The notes beneath the pieces are model-generated. The model was not told the DNA's origin, searched no databases, and saw only the letters and a program-made list of their open reading frames with translations. A DNA stretch of 38,992 nt from Polaromonas sp. UBA4122 (lineage in GTDB: Bacteria; Pseudomonadota; Gammaproteobacteria; Burkholderiales; Burkholderiaceae_C), in NCBI GenBank assembly GCA_002381615.1, contig DFWY01000052.1, positions 505 to 39,496 of the forward strand, read 5' to 3'. Every line of letters starts with the position of its first letter. Position 1 is the stretch's first letter. The position numbers and the translations under genes are program-made. Positions 8,912 through 17,572 of the stretch are shown here, in pieces.

Positions 8912-11900
8912 TCAATCTGCAGATTTTTCAAACGGCAATGGCAGAGTGCCCAAATCACGTTTGGTCTCGACCAGCACCAGCGGAGCTTCACCAGATACCA
9001 CCAGCGCAGGGCGCTCGCGCGGCACCTGAACGGGCTTGACTTCAGCGGCGATCGCAGCTTGCGCTTCGGCAATCTTGGCTGCATCGGAATTGATCCACTG
9101 CAGACCTGAGCCCTGAGCTACCTGAGCCAGGTCCTGCAAGGGCAAGTCGTAGGACTGAACCTTGGGCAGTGCGATGGCCGCCGGTGCCGCCGCTTGCACC
9201 GGAGCCGGTGCTGGCCTGGGCGCAAGCAACGGCGCCGTGTAGACGGCTGCCGGTGGGGCGACGGGCGCTACAAATTCAGTAGCTATAGGTGCCCGTTCTT
9301 GCTGGGCTTGAGGCTGATTTGACTCTAAAAACTCGACGTTGCCGGGCGTCGCACTGCCCTCAAGGGGCTGCTCGTTGCGACCGCCGCGTTCACGGCGGTC
9401 GCGGCCATAGCGGTCACGGCTGCGGCGTTCGCGAGGCTGGCGGTCCTGGCCTTCTTCTAGCCTCTCGGCGGGAGCCTGGCTGTCGGTGGATGACGCCGGT
9501 ACCACCGGGTTGCCGGCCTCGTCCAGGCCAGCCACGACGGCGGGGTGCGCGGCGTCAAAACTGTCGGCCTGGGTGCCTGCGACCGGTGCGGTGGCGCCAT
9601 CGGGGCGATCGCCACGGCGGTCGTTGCGTCGGCCACTGCGTTCGCCACCACGCTCACCGCGTTCACGGCGGCCTTCGCTCCGGCCCTCACCGCGTCCACC
9701 TTGCTGGCGCTCGCCATCAGGACCCGTTTCCTGGACCGTTCTGTCCTGGCGTTGCCCGGCAGCTTCAGCGCCCATGGCCGCTGCCATGGCGGCCTGGTTG
9801 GCCAGCGCGAGATCCTGCTCTACCGCATCGCGCGGGATGCGGTCGCCGCGTTCACCACGCTCACGGCGGTTGCGGTCGCCACGGCCTTCGCGGTTTTCAT
9901 TGCGCGGCTGGTCTTCGCTTCGGCTTTCGATTCGGCCTTCATTGCGGTTCTCACCGGCTGGTCGTTCCTGGCGATCCTGGCGGCCACCTTCGGCGCGTCC
10001 TTCAGGACTGCGCTCACGGCGTTCGCCGCTACGGCCTTCATTACGGTTCTCGCTACGACCTTCGGTACCGCCTTCACCTCGGCCTTCACCGCGGCTACGG
10101 CCGCCGCGGCGGCTATCACGGCCACCGCGCTCCGAACGCTCACCGCGTCCATCAGGACGTCCGTCCGGGCGTGCCTCACGTCGTGCTTCGCCGCGCTCGT
10201 CTTTCGTCACTTCCCTGGCTGCAGGCGTTGCAGCTGGCGTTTCCGCACCGCCGAACAGGCTCTTGATCCAGCCGAACAATCCTTTTTCGGCAGGTGCCGG
10301 TGCTGGTGCGGTGGATGCCGGGCGTGGTGCCACTTTGGGCGCAACAGGGGCTGCTGCGACCGCTGCCGGCCTGGGGATTGCCGCTGGAGCGGGCGCGTCG
10401 GGCAGAACGCCCTTGATGATGGGTTCCTGCTTGTTGTGCTTTTCCTGGCTGCGGCGTGTCACCGTCGTCGGGTCTTCAATCTCTTCAGCCATCTTGTAGC
10501 TGGCTTCGATATTGTCCAGGCGCGGATCGTCGTGCTTCAGGCGCTCAAGGCGGTAGTTTGGCGTTTCCAGCGTCTTGTTGGGAACCAGCAGCACGTTGAT
10601 GCGCTGCTTGAGTTCGATCTTGCTGATTTCGGAGCGCTTCTCATTGAGCAGGAAAGACGCGACATCGACAGGCACCTGGCACAGCACCGAGGCCGTGCTG
10701 TCCTTCAGTGATTCTTCCTGGATGATGCGCAGAATTTGCAGCGCCGAGCTTTCGGTGTCGCGGATGTGGCCGGAACCGCCGCAACGCGGGCAGGGAATGG
10801 AAGCGCCTTCGTTGAGCGCCGGGCGCAAGCGCTGACGGCTCATTTCCATGAGGCCGAATTTGCTGATGGTGCCGAACTGCACGCGTGCGCGGTCCTGGCG
10901 CAGGGCGTCGCGCAAACGGTTTTCAACATCGCGGCGGTTGCGCGACTCTTCCATGTCGATAAAGTCGATCACGATCAGGCCGCCCAGGTCACGCAGACGC
11001 ATCTGGCGCGCCACTTCATCGGCGGCTTCCAGGTTGGTACGGGTGGCCGTTTCCTCGATGTCCCCGCCCTTGATGGCGCGGGCCGAGTTGACGTCAACCG
11101 ACACGAGAGCCTCGGTATGGTCAATCACGATGGCGCCGCCCGAAGGCAGTTGCACGGTGCGGGCGTAGGCCGACTCGATCTGGTGCTCGATCTGGAAGCG
11201 GCTGAACAGCGGGGCGTCGTCACGGTAGCGCTTGACGCGGTGCTCGTGCTCGGGCATCACATGGGCCATGAACTGGCGCGCCTGTTCGTAGACGTCATCG
11301 GTGTCGAACAGGATGTCGCCGATGTCGCTGTTGAAGTAGTCGCGAATCGCGCGAATCACCAGGCTGGATTCCTGGTAAATCAGGAAAGCGCCCTTGCCGC
11401 CCTTGGCCGCGCCGTCAATCGCGGTCCAGAGTTTGAGCAGGTAGTTCAAGTCCCACTGCAGCTCAGGCGCGCTACGGCCAATGCCGGCAGTGCGCGCGAT
11501 GATGCTCATGCCGTTGGGGTATTCGAGCTGGTCGAGGGCTTCCTTGAGATCGGCGCGGTCCTCGCCTTCGATGCGGCGCGATACGCCGCCACCGCGCGGG
11601 TTGTTGGGCATCAGCACCACATAGCGGCCGGCCAGCGACACAAAGGTGGTCAGGGCCGCGCCCTTGTTGCCGCGCTCTTCTTTTTCGACCTGGACCAGCA
11701 GTTCCTGGCCCTCTTTGATCACATCGCTGATGCGGGCCTGGCTGATCGGCACGCCTTGCGCAAAGTATTGTTTGGAAATTTCCTTGAACGGCAGAAAACC
11801 GTGGCGGTCTTCGCCGTAATCAACAAAACAGGCTTCCAGCGAAGGCTCGACGCGGGTGACGACGGCCTTGTAGATGTTGCCCTTGCGCTGCTCGCGCCCT

Positions 11901-11995
11901 TCAATTTCAATTTCGTAGTCGAGGAGTTTTTGTCCGTCAACAATCGCCAGGCGGCGTTCTTCTGCCTGGGTGGCATTTACCAGCATCCGTTTCAT
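8912..11995 (-). CDS. rne: Ribonuclease E
   Basis: The 1027-residue endoribonuclease organises RNA decay and rRNA/tRNA processing. An N-terminal S1/RNase-H-like part contains [21 protein letters not shown] (catalytic Asp301) and VIDFIDM (Asp344), followed by the zinc-link CPRCGGSGH (Cys402, Cys405). The C-terminal half is a disordered scaffold. It holds an Ala/Pro linker, the amphipathic [14 protein letters not shown] that is a likely membrane-binding helix, a very Arg/Gly/Glu-rich RNA-binding stretch (about 610-880), and a conserved tail with GLQWINSD. A copy of the dispersed repeat encodes about residues 889-910. ATG at 11995 has AAGGAA 7-8 nt upstream. The long antisense ORFs over the scaffold are artefacts of its codon composition. 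Confidence 0.97.
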   Translation of the reverse strand: MKRMLVNATQAEERRLAIVDGQKLLDYEIEIEGREQRKGNIYKAVVTRVEPSLEACFVDYGEDRHGFLPFKEISKQYFAQGVPISQARISDVIKEGQELLVQVEKEERGNKGAALTTFVSLAGRYVVLMPNNPRGGGVSRRIEGEDRADLKEALDQLEYPNGMSIIARTAGIGRSAPELQWDLNYLLKLWTAIDGAAKGGKGAFLIYQESSLVIRAIRDYFNSDIGDILFDTDDVYEQARQFMAHVMPEHEHRVKRYRDDAPLFSRFQIEHQIESAYARTVQLPSGGAIVIDHTEALVSVDVNSARAIKGGDIEETATRTNLEAADEVARQMRLRDLGGLIVIDFIDMEESRNRRDVENRLRDALRQDRARVQFGTISKFGLMEMSRQRLRPALNEGASIPCPRCGGSGHIRDTESSALQILRIIQEESLKDSTASVLCQVPVDVASFLLNEKRSEISKIELKQRINVLLVPNKTLETPNYRLERLKHDDPRLDNIEASYKMAEEIEDPTTVTRRSQEKHNKQEPIIKGVLPDAPAPAAIPRPAAVAAAPVAPKVAPRPASTAPAPAPAEKGLFGWIKSLFGGAETPAATPAAREVTKDERGEARREARPDGRPDGRGERSERGGRDSRRGGRSRGEGRGEGGTEGRSENRNEGRSGERRERSPEGRAEGGRQDRQERPAGENRNEGRIESRSEDQPRNENREGRGDRNRRERGERGDRIPRDAVEQDLALANQAAMAAAMGAEAAGQRQDRTVQETGPDGERQQGGRGEGRSEGRRERGERGGERSGRRNDRRGDRPDGATAPVAGTQADSFDAAHPAVVAGLDEAGNPVVPASSTDSQAPAERLEEGQDRQPRERRSRDRYGRDRRERGGRNEQPLEGSATPGNVEFLESNQPQAQQERAPIATEFVAPVAPPAAVYTAPLLAPRPAPAPVQAAAPAAIALPKVQSYDLPLQDLAQVAQGSGLQWINSDAAKIAEAQAAIAAEVKPVQVPRERPALVVSGEAPLVLVETKRDLGTLPLPFEKSAD
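9267..9330 (+). repeat. Dispersed 60-bp repeat, copy inside rne scaffold
   Basis: It begins with the hairpin GCTAC-AAATTCA-GTAGC and ends with GGGCTTGAGGCTGATTTG, matching the intergenic copy at 12223-12285 almost end to end with the same length. It lies antisense to rne and is read there as [18 protein letters not shown], in the same codon register as the hemD copy. Confidence 0.85.
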
Positions 11996-12141
11996 CGGGT
12001 ATTCCTTTATCGTTCTTCATTCCGATGCCTCAAAACATCTCTTGGATGTCTCGAGCATCACCTGCCCAAAATGGGCCAACGACGCCAGGAGGGACGCAAT
12101 GCGAACGTGGGGAATTGCCGGAGAGCTTTTGACAGCGCGCT

Positions 12142-12165
12142 GGCCGACTGAAGAATCAGTCAGCC
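12142..12165 (-). promoter_or_regulatory. Stem-loop in the rne 5' leader
   Basis: GGCTGACTG-ATTCTT-CAGTCGGCC on the minus strand forms a 9-pair stem with a 6-nt loop, about 145 nt before the rne start. It has no T run, so it is not a terminator. It is a candidate RNase E autoregulatory hairpin by position only. Confidence 0.45.
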
Positions 12166-12222
12166 AACTCGGGTCTGGGCGTAGGCGCGTGGATGGAGTG
12201 AGCCGGGGTCCAATAGGTGTTT

Positions 12223-12285
12223 GCTACAAAAAAGTAGCTGCTTGCACCCGCTGTACAAGGGCTGCAGGCTGATTTGTGCCATAAA
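12223..12285 (+). repeat. Dispersed 60-bp repeat, intergenic reference copy
   Basis: This is the best-formed copy. It has the terminal hairpin GCTAC-AAAAAA-GTAGC, then TGCTTGCACCCGCTG, a short variable part, and AAGGGCTGCAGGCTGATTTG. I use it as the reference for the family. Further copies are at 5609, 9267, 15024, 17653, 28441 and 38331, with a weaker one at 16674. Confidence 0.85.
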
Positions 12286-12622
12286 GCAGGGCCAAAAAGC
12301 GCCGCAGGCATAGAAAAATCAGACTGACCAGTGTTGTCATCAACGGGCTACCTGTTAAAGGACTTGATCTCACCTGGATCCGCATGCAGCCTTTTGTTCG
12401 TGACTTGGGCTGCACACATAATATTCCGTAGTTGTATTCGCAAAACGTCGACTCGTCTGCATTGCAAATCACTCGCCGCGAAGTGCCTGGCACTCGTCGC
12501 TTGCGGGCAATTGCCAGCATTGGCATCGACCTTCCAGCGAGGCTGTTTGTTTGCCTTTTGAAGGGCTTCGGATTTGCGTGGACTAAACTCCAGACAAATC
12601 AACTACTTACAGCGTATCGCTA

Positions 12623-13822
12623 GTGAAACACATTATAGGGGCAGCTTCAGGCAAGGCGGGGCGACCGGTGAAATCCCCTGTCCGCGCCGCCATTCCCGTT
12701 TCTGTCCATGCCTCCAGGAACCCGCACCAAGCCCCGCCAAGCCCTGAAATCCGCGATGGCGAGCCCCAAGCGACCCAGGCGACCCTGGTCACGGTCGATG
12801 AAGATTACGCGGGCCAGCGGCTCGACAATTTTTTGATCCGCCAGCTCAAGGGCGTTCCCAAAACCCATGTTTACCGGATCATCCGCAGCGGCGAGGTGAG
12901 GGTCAACAAGGGCCGCGCGCAGGCCGACACCCGTGTGGAAGCCGGTGACATCGTGCGCCTGCCGCCAGTACGGACCTCAGAGCGCGCCGAACAAAAAGCC
13001 CAGGCCATGGCCGAAGAGGTGGCGCGGCACGGTGCCAGCTCTACCGTAGGCGGCTATGCGCCATCGCGTGAATTCCCGATTCTTTTCGAAGATGACTTCC
13101 TGCTGGCTATCGACAAACCGGCCGGCGTGGCCGTGCATGGCGGCAGCGGCGTGAGCTTCGGGGTGATTGAGCAACTGCGCATGGCCCGACCCGAGGCCGA
13201 TTTTCTGGAACTGGTGCATCGGCTGGACCGCGAAACCAGCGGTATTTTGCTGATTGCCAAGCGGCGCATGGCCCTGAAGTTGCTGCAAGAGCAATTCAGG
13301 GAGCGCGAAACCGACAAGATCTATCTGGCACTGGTCAGTGGCAGTTGGCCCGCCAATCACCGCGTGATAGACAGCGCGCTGCACAAATACCTGCTGCAAG
13401 GCAAAGAAGGCACATCCGGTGCTGGCGAGCGGCGCGTCAAGGTGGTGGCCAACGACCATCCCGACGGCATGCGATCGGTTACGCTGGTCAAGGTCAAGTC
13501 TGCCATTCCCGCGAAGCCTGTGGCGCCAGCTACACCGTTTACCCTGCTGGAAGTCACCATCAAGACCGGCCGCACGCACCAGATTCGGGTGCATCTGGCA
13601 AGCGCTGGGCATCCGATTGCTGGGGACGACAAATACGGTGACTTCGAACTGAACAGAGCGCTGCAAAAGTCCGGCCCCGGCGGGACATCGTTGAAACGCA
13701 TGTTTTTGCATGCCTGGAGCCTGAAATTCAAGCATCCCAAAACGAGAAAAGCGATTCACCTGCAAGCGCCCTTGCCCGATGAGCTGCAGCAGTTTTTGCC
13801 GCCTCGACCTGAGAACGCCTGA
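12623..13822 (+). CDS. rluC: 23S rRNA pseudouridine synthase, RluC type
   Basis: RluC isomerises specific uridines of 23S rRNA. The 399-residue protein has an N-terminal S4 RNA-binding domain (about 55-115, GQRLDNFLIRQLKGVPKTHVYRIIRSGEVRVN). The RluA-family catalytic core follows with HRLDRETSG (Asp202) and the C-terminal GRTHQIRVHLASAGHPIAGDDKYGD. The start used is GTG at 12623, which adds about 50 poorly conserved residues before the S4 domain. No in-frame ATG lies between it and the domain, so either the extension is real or another non-ATG start is used. It is divergent from rne, and sharing the rRNA-maturation theme with it may be coincidental. Confidence 0.92.
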   Translation: MKHIIGAASGKAGRPVKSPVRAAIPVSVHASRNPHQAPPSPEIRDGEPQATQATLVTVDEDYAGQRLDNFLIRQLKGVPKTHVYRIIRSGEVRVNKGRAQADTRVEAGDIVRLPPVRTSERAEQKAQAMAEEVARHGASSTVGGYAPSREFPILFEDDFLLAIDKPAGVAVHGGSGVSFGVIEQLRMARPEADFLELVHRLDRETSGILLIAKRRMALKLLQEQFRERETDKIYLALVSGSWPANHRVIDSALHKYLLQGKEGTSGAGERRVKVVANDHPDGMRSVTLVKVKSAIPAKPVAPATPFTLLEVTIKTGRTHQIRVHLASAGHPIAGDDKYGDFELNRALQKSGPGGTSLKRMFLHAWSLKFKHPKTRKAIHLQAPLPDELQQFLPPRPENA

Positions 13823-13877
13823 GAAATTGCGCTGATCACGCCCTGCAGTGTTGGTCGATGCCGGCGACAATATCGTG

Positions 13878-14537
13878 ATGGATATTCGAAACTTTGACCT
13901 GATTGCGTTCGACTGGGATGGCACGCTGTTTGACTCCACGCAGATCATCGTGCGCTGCATCCAGGCGGCGGTGCGTGATGTGGGCGGCACGGTGCCCACC
14001 GACAAGGCGGCGGGCTATGTGATTGGGCTGGGCCTGATGCAGGCATTGGCCCACGCCGCCCCCGATGTGCCACCCGAAAAATACCCCGAGCTGGGCGCGC
14101 GCTATCGCCACCACTACACTGCCAATTGCAACGACCTGAGCCTCTTTGAGGGGGTGTTGCCGCTGCTCGATGGGCTCAAGGCGCGCGGCCATCTGCTGGC
14201 GGTGGCGACCGGTAAATCACGGCGCGGGCTCGACGAGGCGCTGCAAAGCGTTGAACTCAAGGGCGTTTTTGACGGCTCCCGCACCGCCGATGAGACGGCT
14301 GGCAAGCCGGATCCGCGCATGCTGCACGAGCTGATGGCGCAGTTCGACATTCCGGCCGAACGGGTATTGATGGTGGGCGACACCACGCACGACCTGCAGA
14401 TGGCGTTCAATGCGGCTTGCCCCAGCGTAGGCGTGAGCTACGGCGCGCACGAGCCCGACGCTTTTGTGGCCCTGGCTCCGCGCCATGTAGCGCACTCGGT
14501 GCGGGAACTGCACGACTGGCTTCTCACCAACGCTTAG
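13878..14537 (+). CDS. HAD-superfamily hydrolase, phosphoglycolate phosphatase-like
   Basis: The product is about 219 residues long if ATG at 13878 is the start (a GTG at 13848 in the same frame would add 10). HAD motif I is DWDGTLFDS (Asp12 nucleophile, Asp14). Motif II lies in VATGKSRRG, motif III Lys in GKPDPRML and motif IV in MVGDTTHDLQMA. The helical cap between motifs I and II marks subfamily IA, as in Gph. The likely activity is hydrolysis of a small phosphate ester; the substrate cannot be read from sequence. It sits 55 nt after rluC and 31 nt before the Rieske gene and is probably co-transcribed with both. Confidence 0.88.
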   Translation: MDIRNFDLIAFDWDGTLFDSTQIIVRCIQAAVRDVGGTVPTDKAAGYVIGLGLMQALAHAAPDVPPEKYPELGARYRHHYTANCNDLSLFEGVLPLLDGLKARGHLLAVATGKSRRGLDEALQSVELKGVFDGSRTADETAGKPDPRMLHELMAQFDIPAERVLMVGDTTHDLQMAFNAACPSVGVSYGAHEPDAFVALAPRHVAHSVRELHDWLLTNA

Positions 14538-14568
14538 CTCGCCACCACACTGACCTTTCAACCCCGCC

Positions 14569-14934
14569 ATGAACGAGTTGCTTCCCCTTTGCAATGCCCG
14601 CGATTTGCTTGAGGGCGGGCATTCGGTGCCGTTTGATGTCAACTATGCAGGCCAGACCTGCCGGGCCTTTGCAATCCGTTACGAAAGCCTGCCGCATGCC
14701 TACCTGAACCGCTGCACGCATGTGGCGATGGAGCTGGACTGGCAACCCAACCGGGTTTTTGACGACAGTGGCCAGTGGCTGCTGTGCGCCAGTCATGGCG
14801 CGGCTTACCTGCCTGCTACCGGCCAATGTGCGGGTGGCCCCTGCCAGGGCGGACTGGTCAAAATAGCGCTTTCGGAAAATGGCGGTGTCGTTTATTGGCA
14901 TTCCGCTTACAACCTCAATCCGGTACTACTCTAA
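14569..14934 (+). CDS. Rieske [2Fe-2S] domain protein
   Basis: This 121-residue, stand-alone Rieske protein has the ligand pattern C-T-H (Cys49, His51) and C-A-S-H (Cys73, His76), which binds a 2Fe-2S cluster through two Cys and two His. It has no signal peptide or membrane segment and is therefore cytoplasmic. The role is probably small ferredoxin-like electron transfer or a regulatory function; the partner is unknown. It lies between the HAD gene and the SppA-like peptidase, an arrangement I associate with Comamonadaceae. Confidence 0.9.
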   Translation: MNELLPLCNARDLLEGGHSVPFDVNYAGQTCRAFAIRYESLPHAYLNRCTHVAMELDWQPNRVFDDSGQWLLCASHGAAYLPATGQCAGGPCQGGLVKIALSENGGVVYWHSAYNLNPVLL

Positions 14935-14956
14935 ATACTTCTCTAAACTAGCGACC

Positions 14957-16039
14957 ATGAATGATTCAAACAGCCCCGGCAATACCGACCCTTCTCTTGA
15001 CCCGTCCCAAAATCCGGGACTTCAGAAAAATCAGCCGGAGTCCCTTTCTTATCAAGCGGGCAGCGCTCCTGAAATAATAGCAAGTAAATCTGCTGGAACA
15101 GACCCTTCCGGCGTTCCTGGGTGGGAGCGGGCGACGCTGGAGAAGCTGGCGTTTGCATCGCTCAATGAACAGAAAGCCACGCGCCGCTGGAAGACCTTTG
15201 TGCGCCTGTCCTGGCTGGCATTCTTTGTTGTCCTGGTGTGGATGGCATTGCACCGCGGCACCCCGGCGAGCGACGCGAAAACGCCGCACACGGCCGTGGT
15301 TGAGATCAAGGGTGAAATCGCTGCCGATGCCGACGCCAGTGCCGAGTTTGTCAATGCGGCGCTGCGTGCTGCGTTTGAAGACGAGGGCGCCAAGGCCATT
15401 GTGCTGCTGATCAATTCCCCGGGCGGCAGCCCTGTGCAGGCCGGCATGATGAATGACGAAATCCTGCGGCTGAAGGCCAAATATAAAAAACCGGTCTATG
15501 CCGTGGTTGAAGAAACCTGCGCATCGGCCGCTTACTACATTGCCGTGTCGGCTGACGGGATTTATGTCGACAAAGCCAGCGTCGTTGGCAGCATCGGCGT
15601 GCTGATGGACGGCTTTGGCTTTACCGGCCTGATGGACAAGCTGGGCGTGGAGCGCCGGCTGATTACTGCCGGTGAAAACAAGGGCTTTCTCGATCCTTTC
15701 AGCCCGCAGAGCGAGAAGCAGCGTGCATTCGCGCAGGTCATGCTGGACCAGATTCACCAGCAGTTCATCACCGTGGTCAAAGCCGGACGCGGCAAGCGGC
15801 TGAAGGAAACGCCCGAGATGTTCAGCGGCCTTTTCTGGAGTGGCCAGCAGGCGGTGGAGTTGGGCCTGGCCGACCAGCTGGGCAATCTGGATTACGTCGC
15901 GCGCGAAGTGGTCAAGGCCGAGGAAATCATCGATTACACACGCCGCGAAAACGTGGCGGAGCGCCTGGCCAAGAAGTTTGGCGCGGCCATGGGAGAAGGT
16001 GCCATGAAGGCCTTCAAGGCGATTCCCGCGATTCGCTAA
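14957..16039 (+). CDS. sppA: Signal peptide peptidase SppA-type serine protease (S49)
   Basis: The 360-residue short form (one protease domain) is anchored in the inner membrane by one segment (about 88-104, LSWLAFFVVLVWMALH) after a long hydrophilic N-terminus. The periplasmic domain shows NSPGGSPVQAG and EETCASAAYY with the nucleophile Ser190. It also shows VGSIGVLMD and AGENKGFLDPFSP, where Lys242 is the general base. The predicted job is degradation of cleaved signal peptides and membrane-protein fragments. ATG at 14957 is preferred over the in-frame upstream ATG at 14879, which lies inside the Rieske gene. Residues about 23-42 (KNQPESLSYQAGSAPEIIA) come from a copy of the dispersed repeat. 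Confidence 0.93.
   Translation: MNDSNSPGNTDPSLDPSQNPGLQKNQPESLSYQAGSAPEIIASKSAGTDPSGVPGWERATLEKLAFASLNEQKATRRWKTFVRLSWLAFFVVLVWMALHRGTPASDAKTPHTAVVEIKGEIAADADASAEFVNAALRAAFEDEGAKAIVLLINSPGGSPVQAGMMNDEILRLKAKYKKPVYAVVEETCASAAYYIAVSADGIYVDKASVVGSIGVLMDGFGFTGLMDKLGVERRLITAGENKGFLDPFSPQSEKQRAFAQVMLDQIHQQFITVVKAGRGKRLKETPEMFSGLFWSGQQAVELGLADQLGNLDYVAREVVKAEEIIDYTRRENVAERLAKKFGAAMGEGAMKAFKAIPAIR
15024..15082 (-). repeat. Dispersed 60-bp repeat, copy inside sppA N-terminus
   Basis: AAAAATCAGCCGGAGTCCCTT, then TTATCAAGCGGGCAGC and GCTCCTGAAATAATAGC match the reverse complement of the family reference. It is read in the same codon register as the hemD, rne and rseB copies (QAGSAPEIIA). It falls in the hydrophilic cytoplasmic segment before the membrane anchor. 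Confidence 0.75.
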
Positions 16040-16073
16040 GCGCTTAGCCAAGCGGCGTCAATCAGCCCATACA

Positions 16074-16111
16074 AAAGTCCGCAAAAAGTTTGTATCTTGC
16101 GGGCTTTTTTG
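16074..16111 (+). terminator. Intrinsic terminator after sppA
   Basis: AGTCCGCAA and TTGCGGGCT form a 9-pair stem around a 12-nt loop and are followed by six T. It lies between convergent sppA and the methylase gene and probably ends the rluC-HAD-Rieske-sppA transcript. Confidence 0.85.
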
Positions 16112-16135
16112 TGGTGGGTATGGGCTGGATGCTTG

Positions 16136-16912
16136 TCAGCGGCCTATGCAAAAGACCGTGGGTAAATCCAGCGGTGCGCCAAGCTTGCCCTGCTTCCAGG
16201 CGCTGACCGGCGCGCTGCGCGTCCAGCCCTTGTTCATCGTCAGGCCACAGCTCAGCGCCAGCCGGGTGTTGCCTTGCAGCGTCTGCAGCAGCGCCTGTAA
16301 AAGAACGGCATTGCGGTAGGGTGTTTCAATAAAGAGCTGGGTCTGGCCGGTTTTAAGGGTCAGCGACTCCAGTTCCAGGATGCGCTGGGTCCGCCCGGCG
16401 GGGTCTTGCGGCAGGTAGCCCACAAACGCGAAGTTCTGTCCGTTGAGGCCGCTTGCAGCCAGCGCCAGCATCAGCGACATGGGCCCCGTCAGCGGCACCA
16501 CCTGCAGACCGAGGTCATGGGCTGCGCGCACCACTGACGAGCCCGGGTCGGCAATGGCAGGCATGCCGGCTTCGCTGACCAGGCCCATGTCGCGGCCTTC
16601 CATTGCAGCCGCCAGCAGCGGCCGCGCGTCGAAGTTGCCGGTGTGATCACCCTTCTTGTGAACCTCGCGCGGCAGCTCCTGAATTTGTAGCGCCTGCAGT
16701 GCATGGCTCAAGGGCTGCAGCTCGTTGATGCGCTTCAAATAGGCGCGCGTGCTTTTGGCGTTCTCGCAAATCCAGCAGGGCAGCCGGGCGGCGACCTGCA
16801 GCGTCGCCCAAGGCATCACGTCCTGGAGAGGCGTTTGAGAGTCGCAGCCGAAATCAAGCGGCGCGGGCACCAGGTAGAGTTTGCCGCGCGCAGGTTTGGC
16901 AGCGCTGCTCAT
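16136..16912 (-). CDS. SAM-dependent methyltransferase, RsmI-like (tetrapyrrole-methylase fold)
   Basis: The 258-residue protein shows the RsmI/YraL pattern: LYLVPAPL at the N-terminus, ENAKSTRAYLKR, DMGLVSEAGMPAIADPGSSVV, VVPLTGPMSLMLALAASGL, FVGYLPQD and FIETPYRNAVLL. True RsmI 2'-O-methylates C1402 of 16S rRNA. This protein belongs to the related group with GMPAIADPG rather than GTPGISDPG, so a paralogue with an unknown target is possible. Its start overlaps the maf stop by 4 nt and the two form a leftward pair. A weak repeat copy covers about residues 62-80 (ELQPLSHALQALQIQELP). Confidence 0.85.
   Translation of the reverse strand: MSSAAKPARGKLYLVPAPLDFGCDSQTPLQDVMPWATLQVAARLPCWICENAKSTRAYLKRINELQPLSHALQALQIQELPREVHKKGDHTGNFDARPLLAAAMEGRDMGLVSEAGMPAIADPGSSVVRAAHDLGLQVVPLTGPMSLMLALAASGLNGQNFAFVGYLPQDPAGRTQRILELESLTLKTGQTQLFIETPYRNAVLLQALLQTLQGNTRLALSCGLTMNKGWTRSAPVSAWKQGKLGAPLDLPTVFCIGR
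16674..16727 (+). repeat. Possible diverged dispersed repeat inside the RsmI-like gene
   Basis: GCTCC-TGAATTT-GTAGC, then CTGCAGTGCATGGCT and AAGGGCTGCAG-CTCG follow the order of the family reference, but the last part has decayed. The codon register differs from that of the other antisense copies. It may be chance or an old copy. Confidence 0.4.
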
Positions 16913-17547
16913 GAGCGCACCTTGCTGTTCGCAAGCAGGGTTATACCGGCTGCCTGGATCATTTTGCAGGTACGGATCAGTGGCAGGCCGACCAGTGCGG
17001 TGGGGTCATCGTTGTCAATTGATTCCAGCAACGCGATACCCAAGCCTTCGCTTTTGGCGCTGCCTGCGCAGTCATAGGGTTGCTCGGCTCGCAGGTAGTT
17101 TTCAATCTCGTCGTCAGTCAGATCGCGAAACCTCACCCGGACCGCGGCCAGGCTGCTCTCTTCAAACCCGCTTTCCAGGCACACCACCGCTACAGCGGTT
17201 TGAAAAATCACGGTCTGCCCCCGCATCTGGCGCAATTGCGCGACTGCCCTTTCATGGGTACCCGGTTTGCCCAGTGGCAGGCCATTCAGGTCGGCCACCT
17301 GGTCAGCGCCAATGACAACGGCATGGGGGAAAGCATGTGCAACCGCACGCGCCTTGACCAGGGCCAGACGCTCGGCGAGCCCGCAAGGGGTTTCGCCAGG
17401 CAGAGCGGTCTCGTCCACCTCAGGCGCGGCCACGTCAAACGGGATTTGCAGGCGCTGCAGCAGTTCGCGGCGGTAGCGCGAAGTCGAGCCTAGTACCAGT
17501 GAGCGGGTTCTCGGTGGTGCTGCGACCAGTGGGTAGTCAGGATTCAT
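16909..17547 (-). CDS. maf: Maf/YceF-type nucleotide pyrophosphatase
   Basis: The 212-residue protein shows the Maf motifs LVLGSTSRYRRELL, APEVDET, VVIGADQVA (Asp82) and CAGSAKSEGLGIALLESI. The KSEGLGI form is typical of the YceF branch, which hydrolyses 7-methyl-GTP and probably sanitises the nucleotide pool. It is divergent from yceD-rpmF, a neighbourhood conserved widely in proteobacteria, and supports the YceF assignment. The start ATG at 17547 lies only 25 nt from the yceD ATG, so the two promoters overlap. Confidence 0.93.
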   Translation of the reverse strand: MNPDYPLVAAPPRTRSLVLGSTSRYRRELLQRLQIPFDVAAPEVDETALPGETPCGLAERLALVKARAVAHAFPHAVVIGADQVADLNGLPLGKPGTHERAVAQLRQMRGQTVIFQTAVAVVCLESGFEESSLAAVRVRFRDLTDDEIENYLRAEQPYDCAGSAKSEGLGIALLESIDNDDPTALVGLPLIRTCKMIQAAGITLLANSKVRS

Positions 17548-17572
17548 GCCCCGATTCTCTTACACTGCACCC

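Larger units (their letters stand above)
11996..12622. other. Gene-free region: rne leader and divergent rluC upstream region
   Basis: This 627-nt region has no credible gene. On the minus strand, next to rne, it holds a stem of 9 pairs (GGCCGACTG/CAGTCAGCC, 12142-12165, one G-T pair) and a smaller hairpin near 12033-12051. A long structured rne leader would fit the known autoregulation of RNase E through its own 5' UTR in E. coli; that is inference here. A complete dispersed-repeat copy lies at 12223-12285. The minus strand reads TATAAT at 12637-12632 inside the rluC start, a possible rne -10 element, but I see no matching -35. No convincing rluC promoter was found. Confidence 0.5.

Noticed and set aside
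9486-12151. Long plus-strand ORFs (337, 388 and 471 codons) opposite rne
   Set aside because: They mirror the Arg/Glu/Gly-rich scaffold and S1 region of RNase E, whose codons leave the opposite frames open. Products are low-complexity and match no family.
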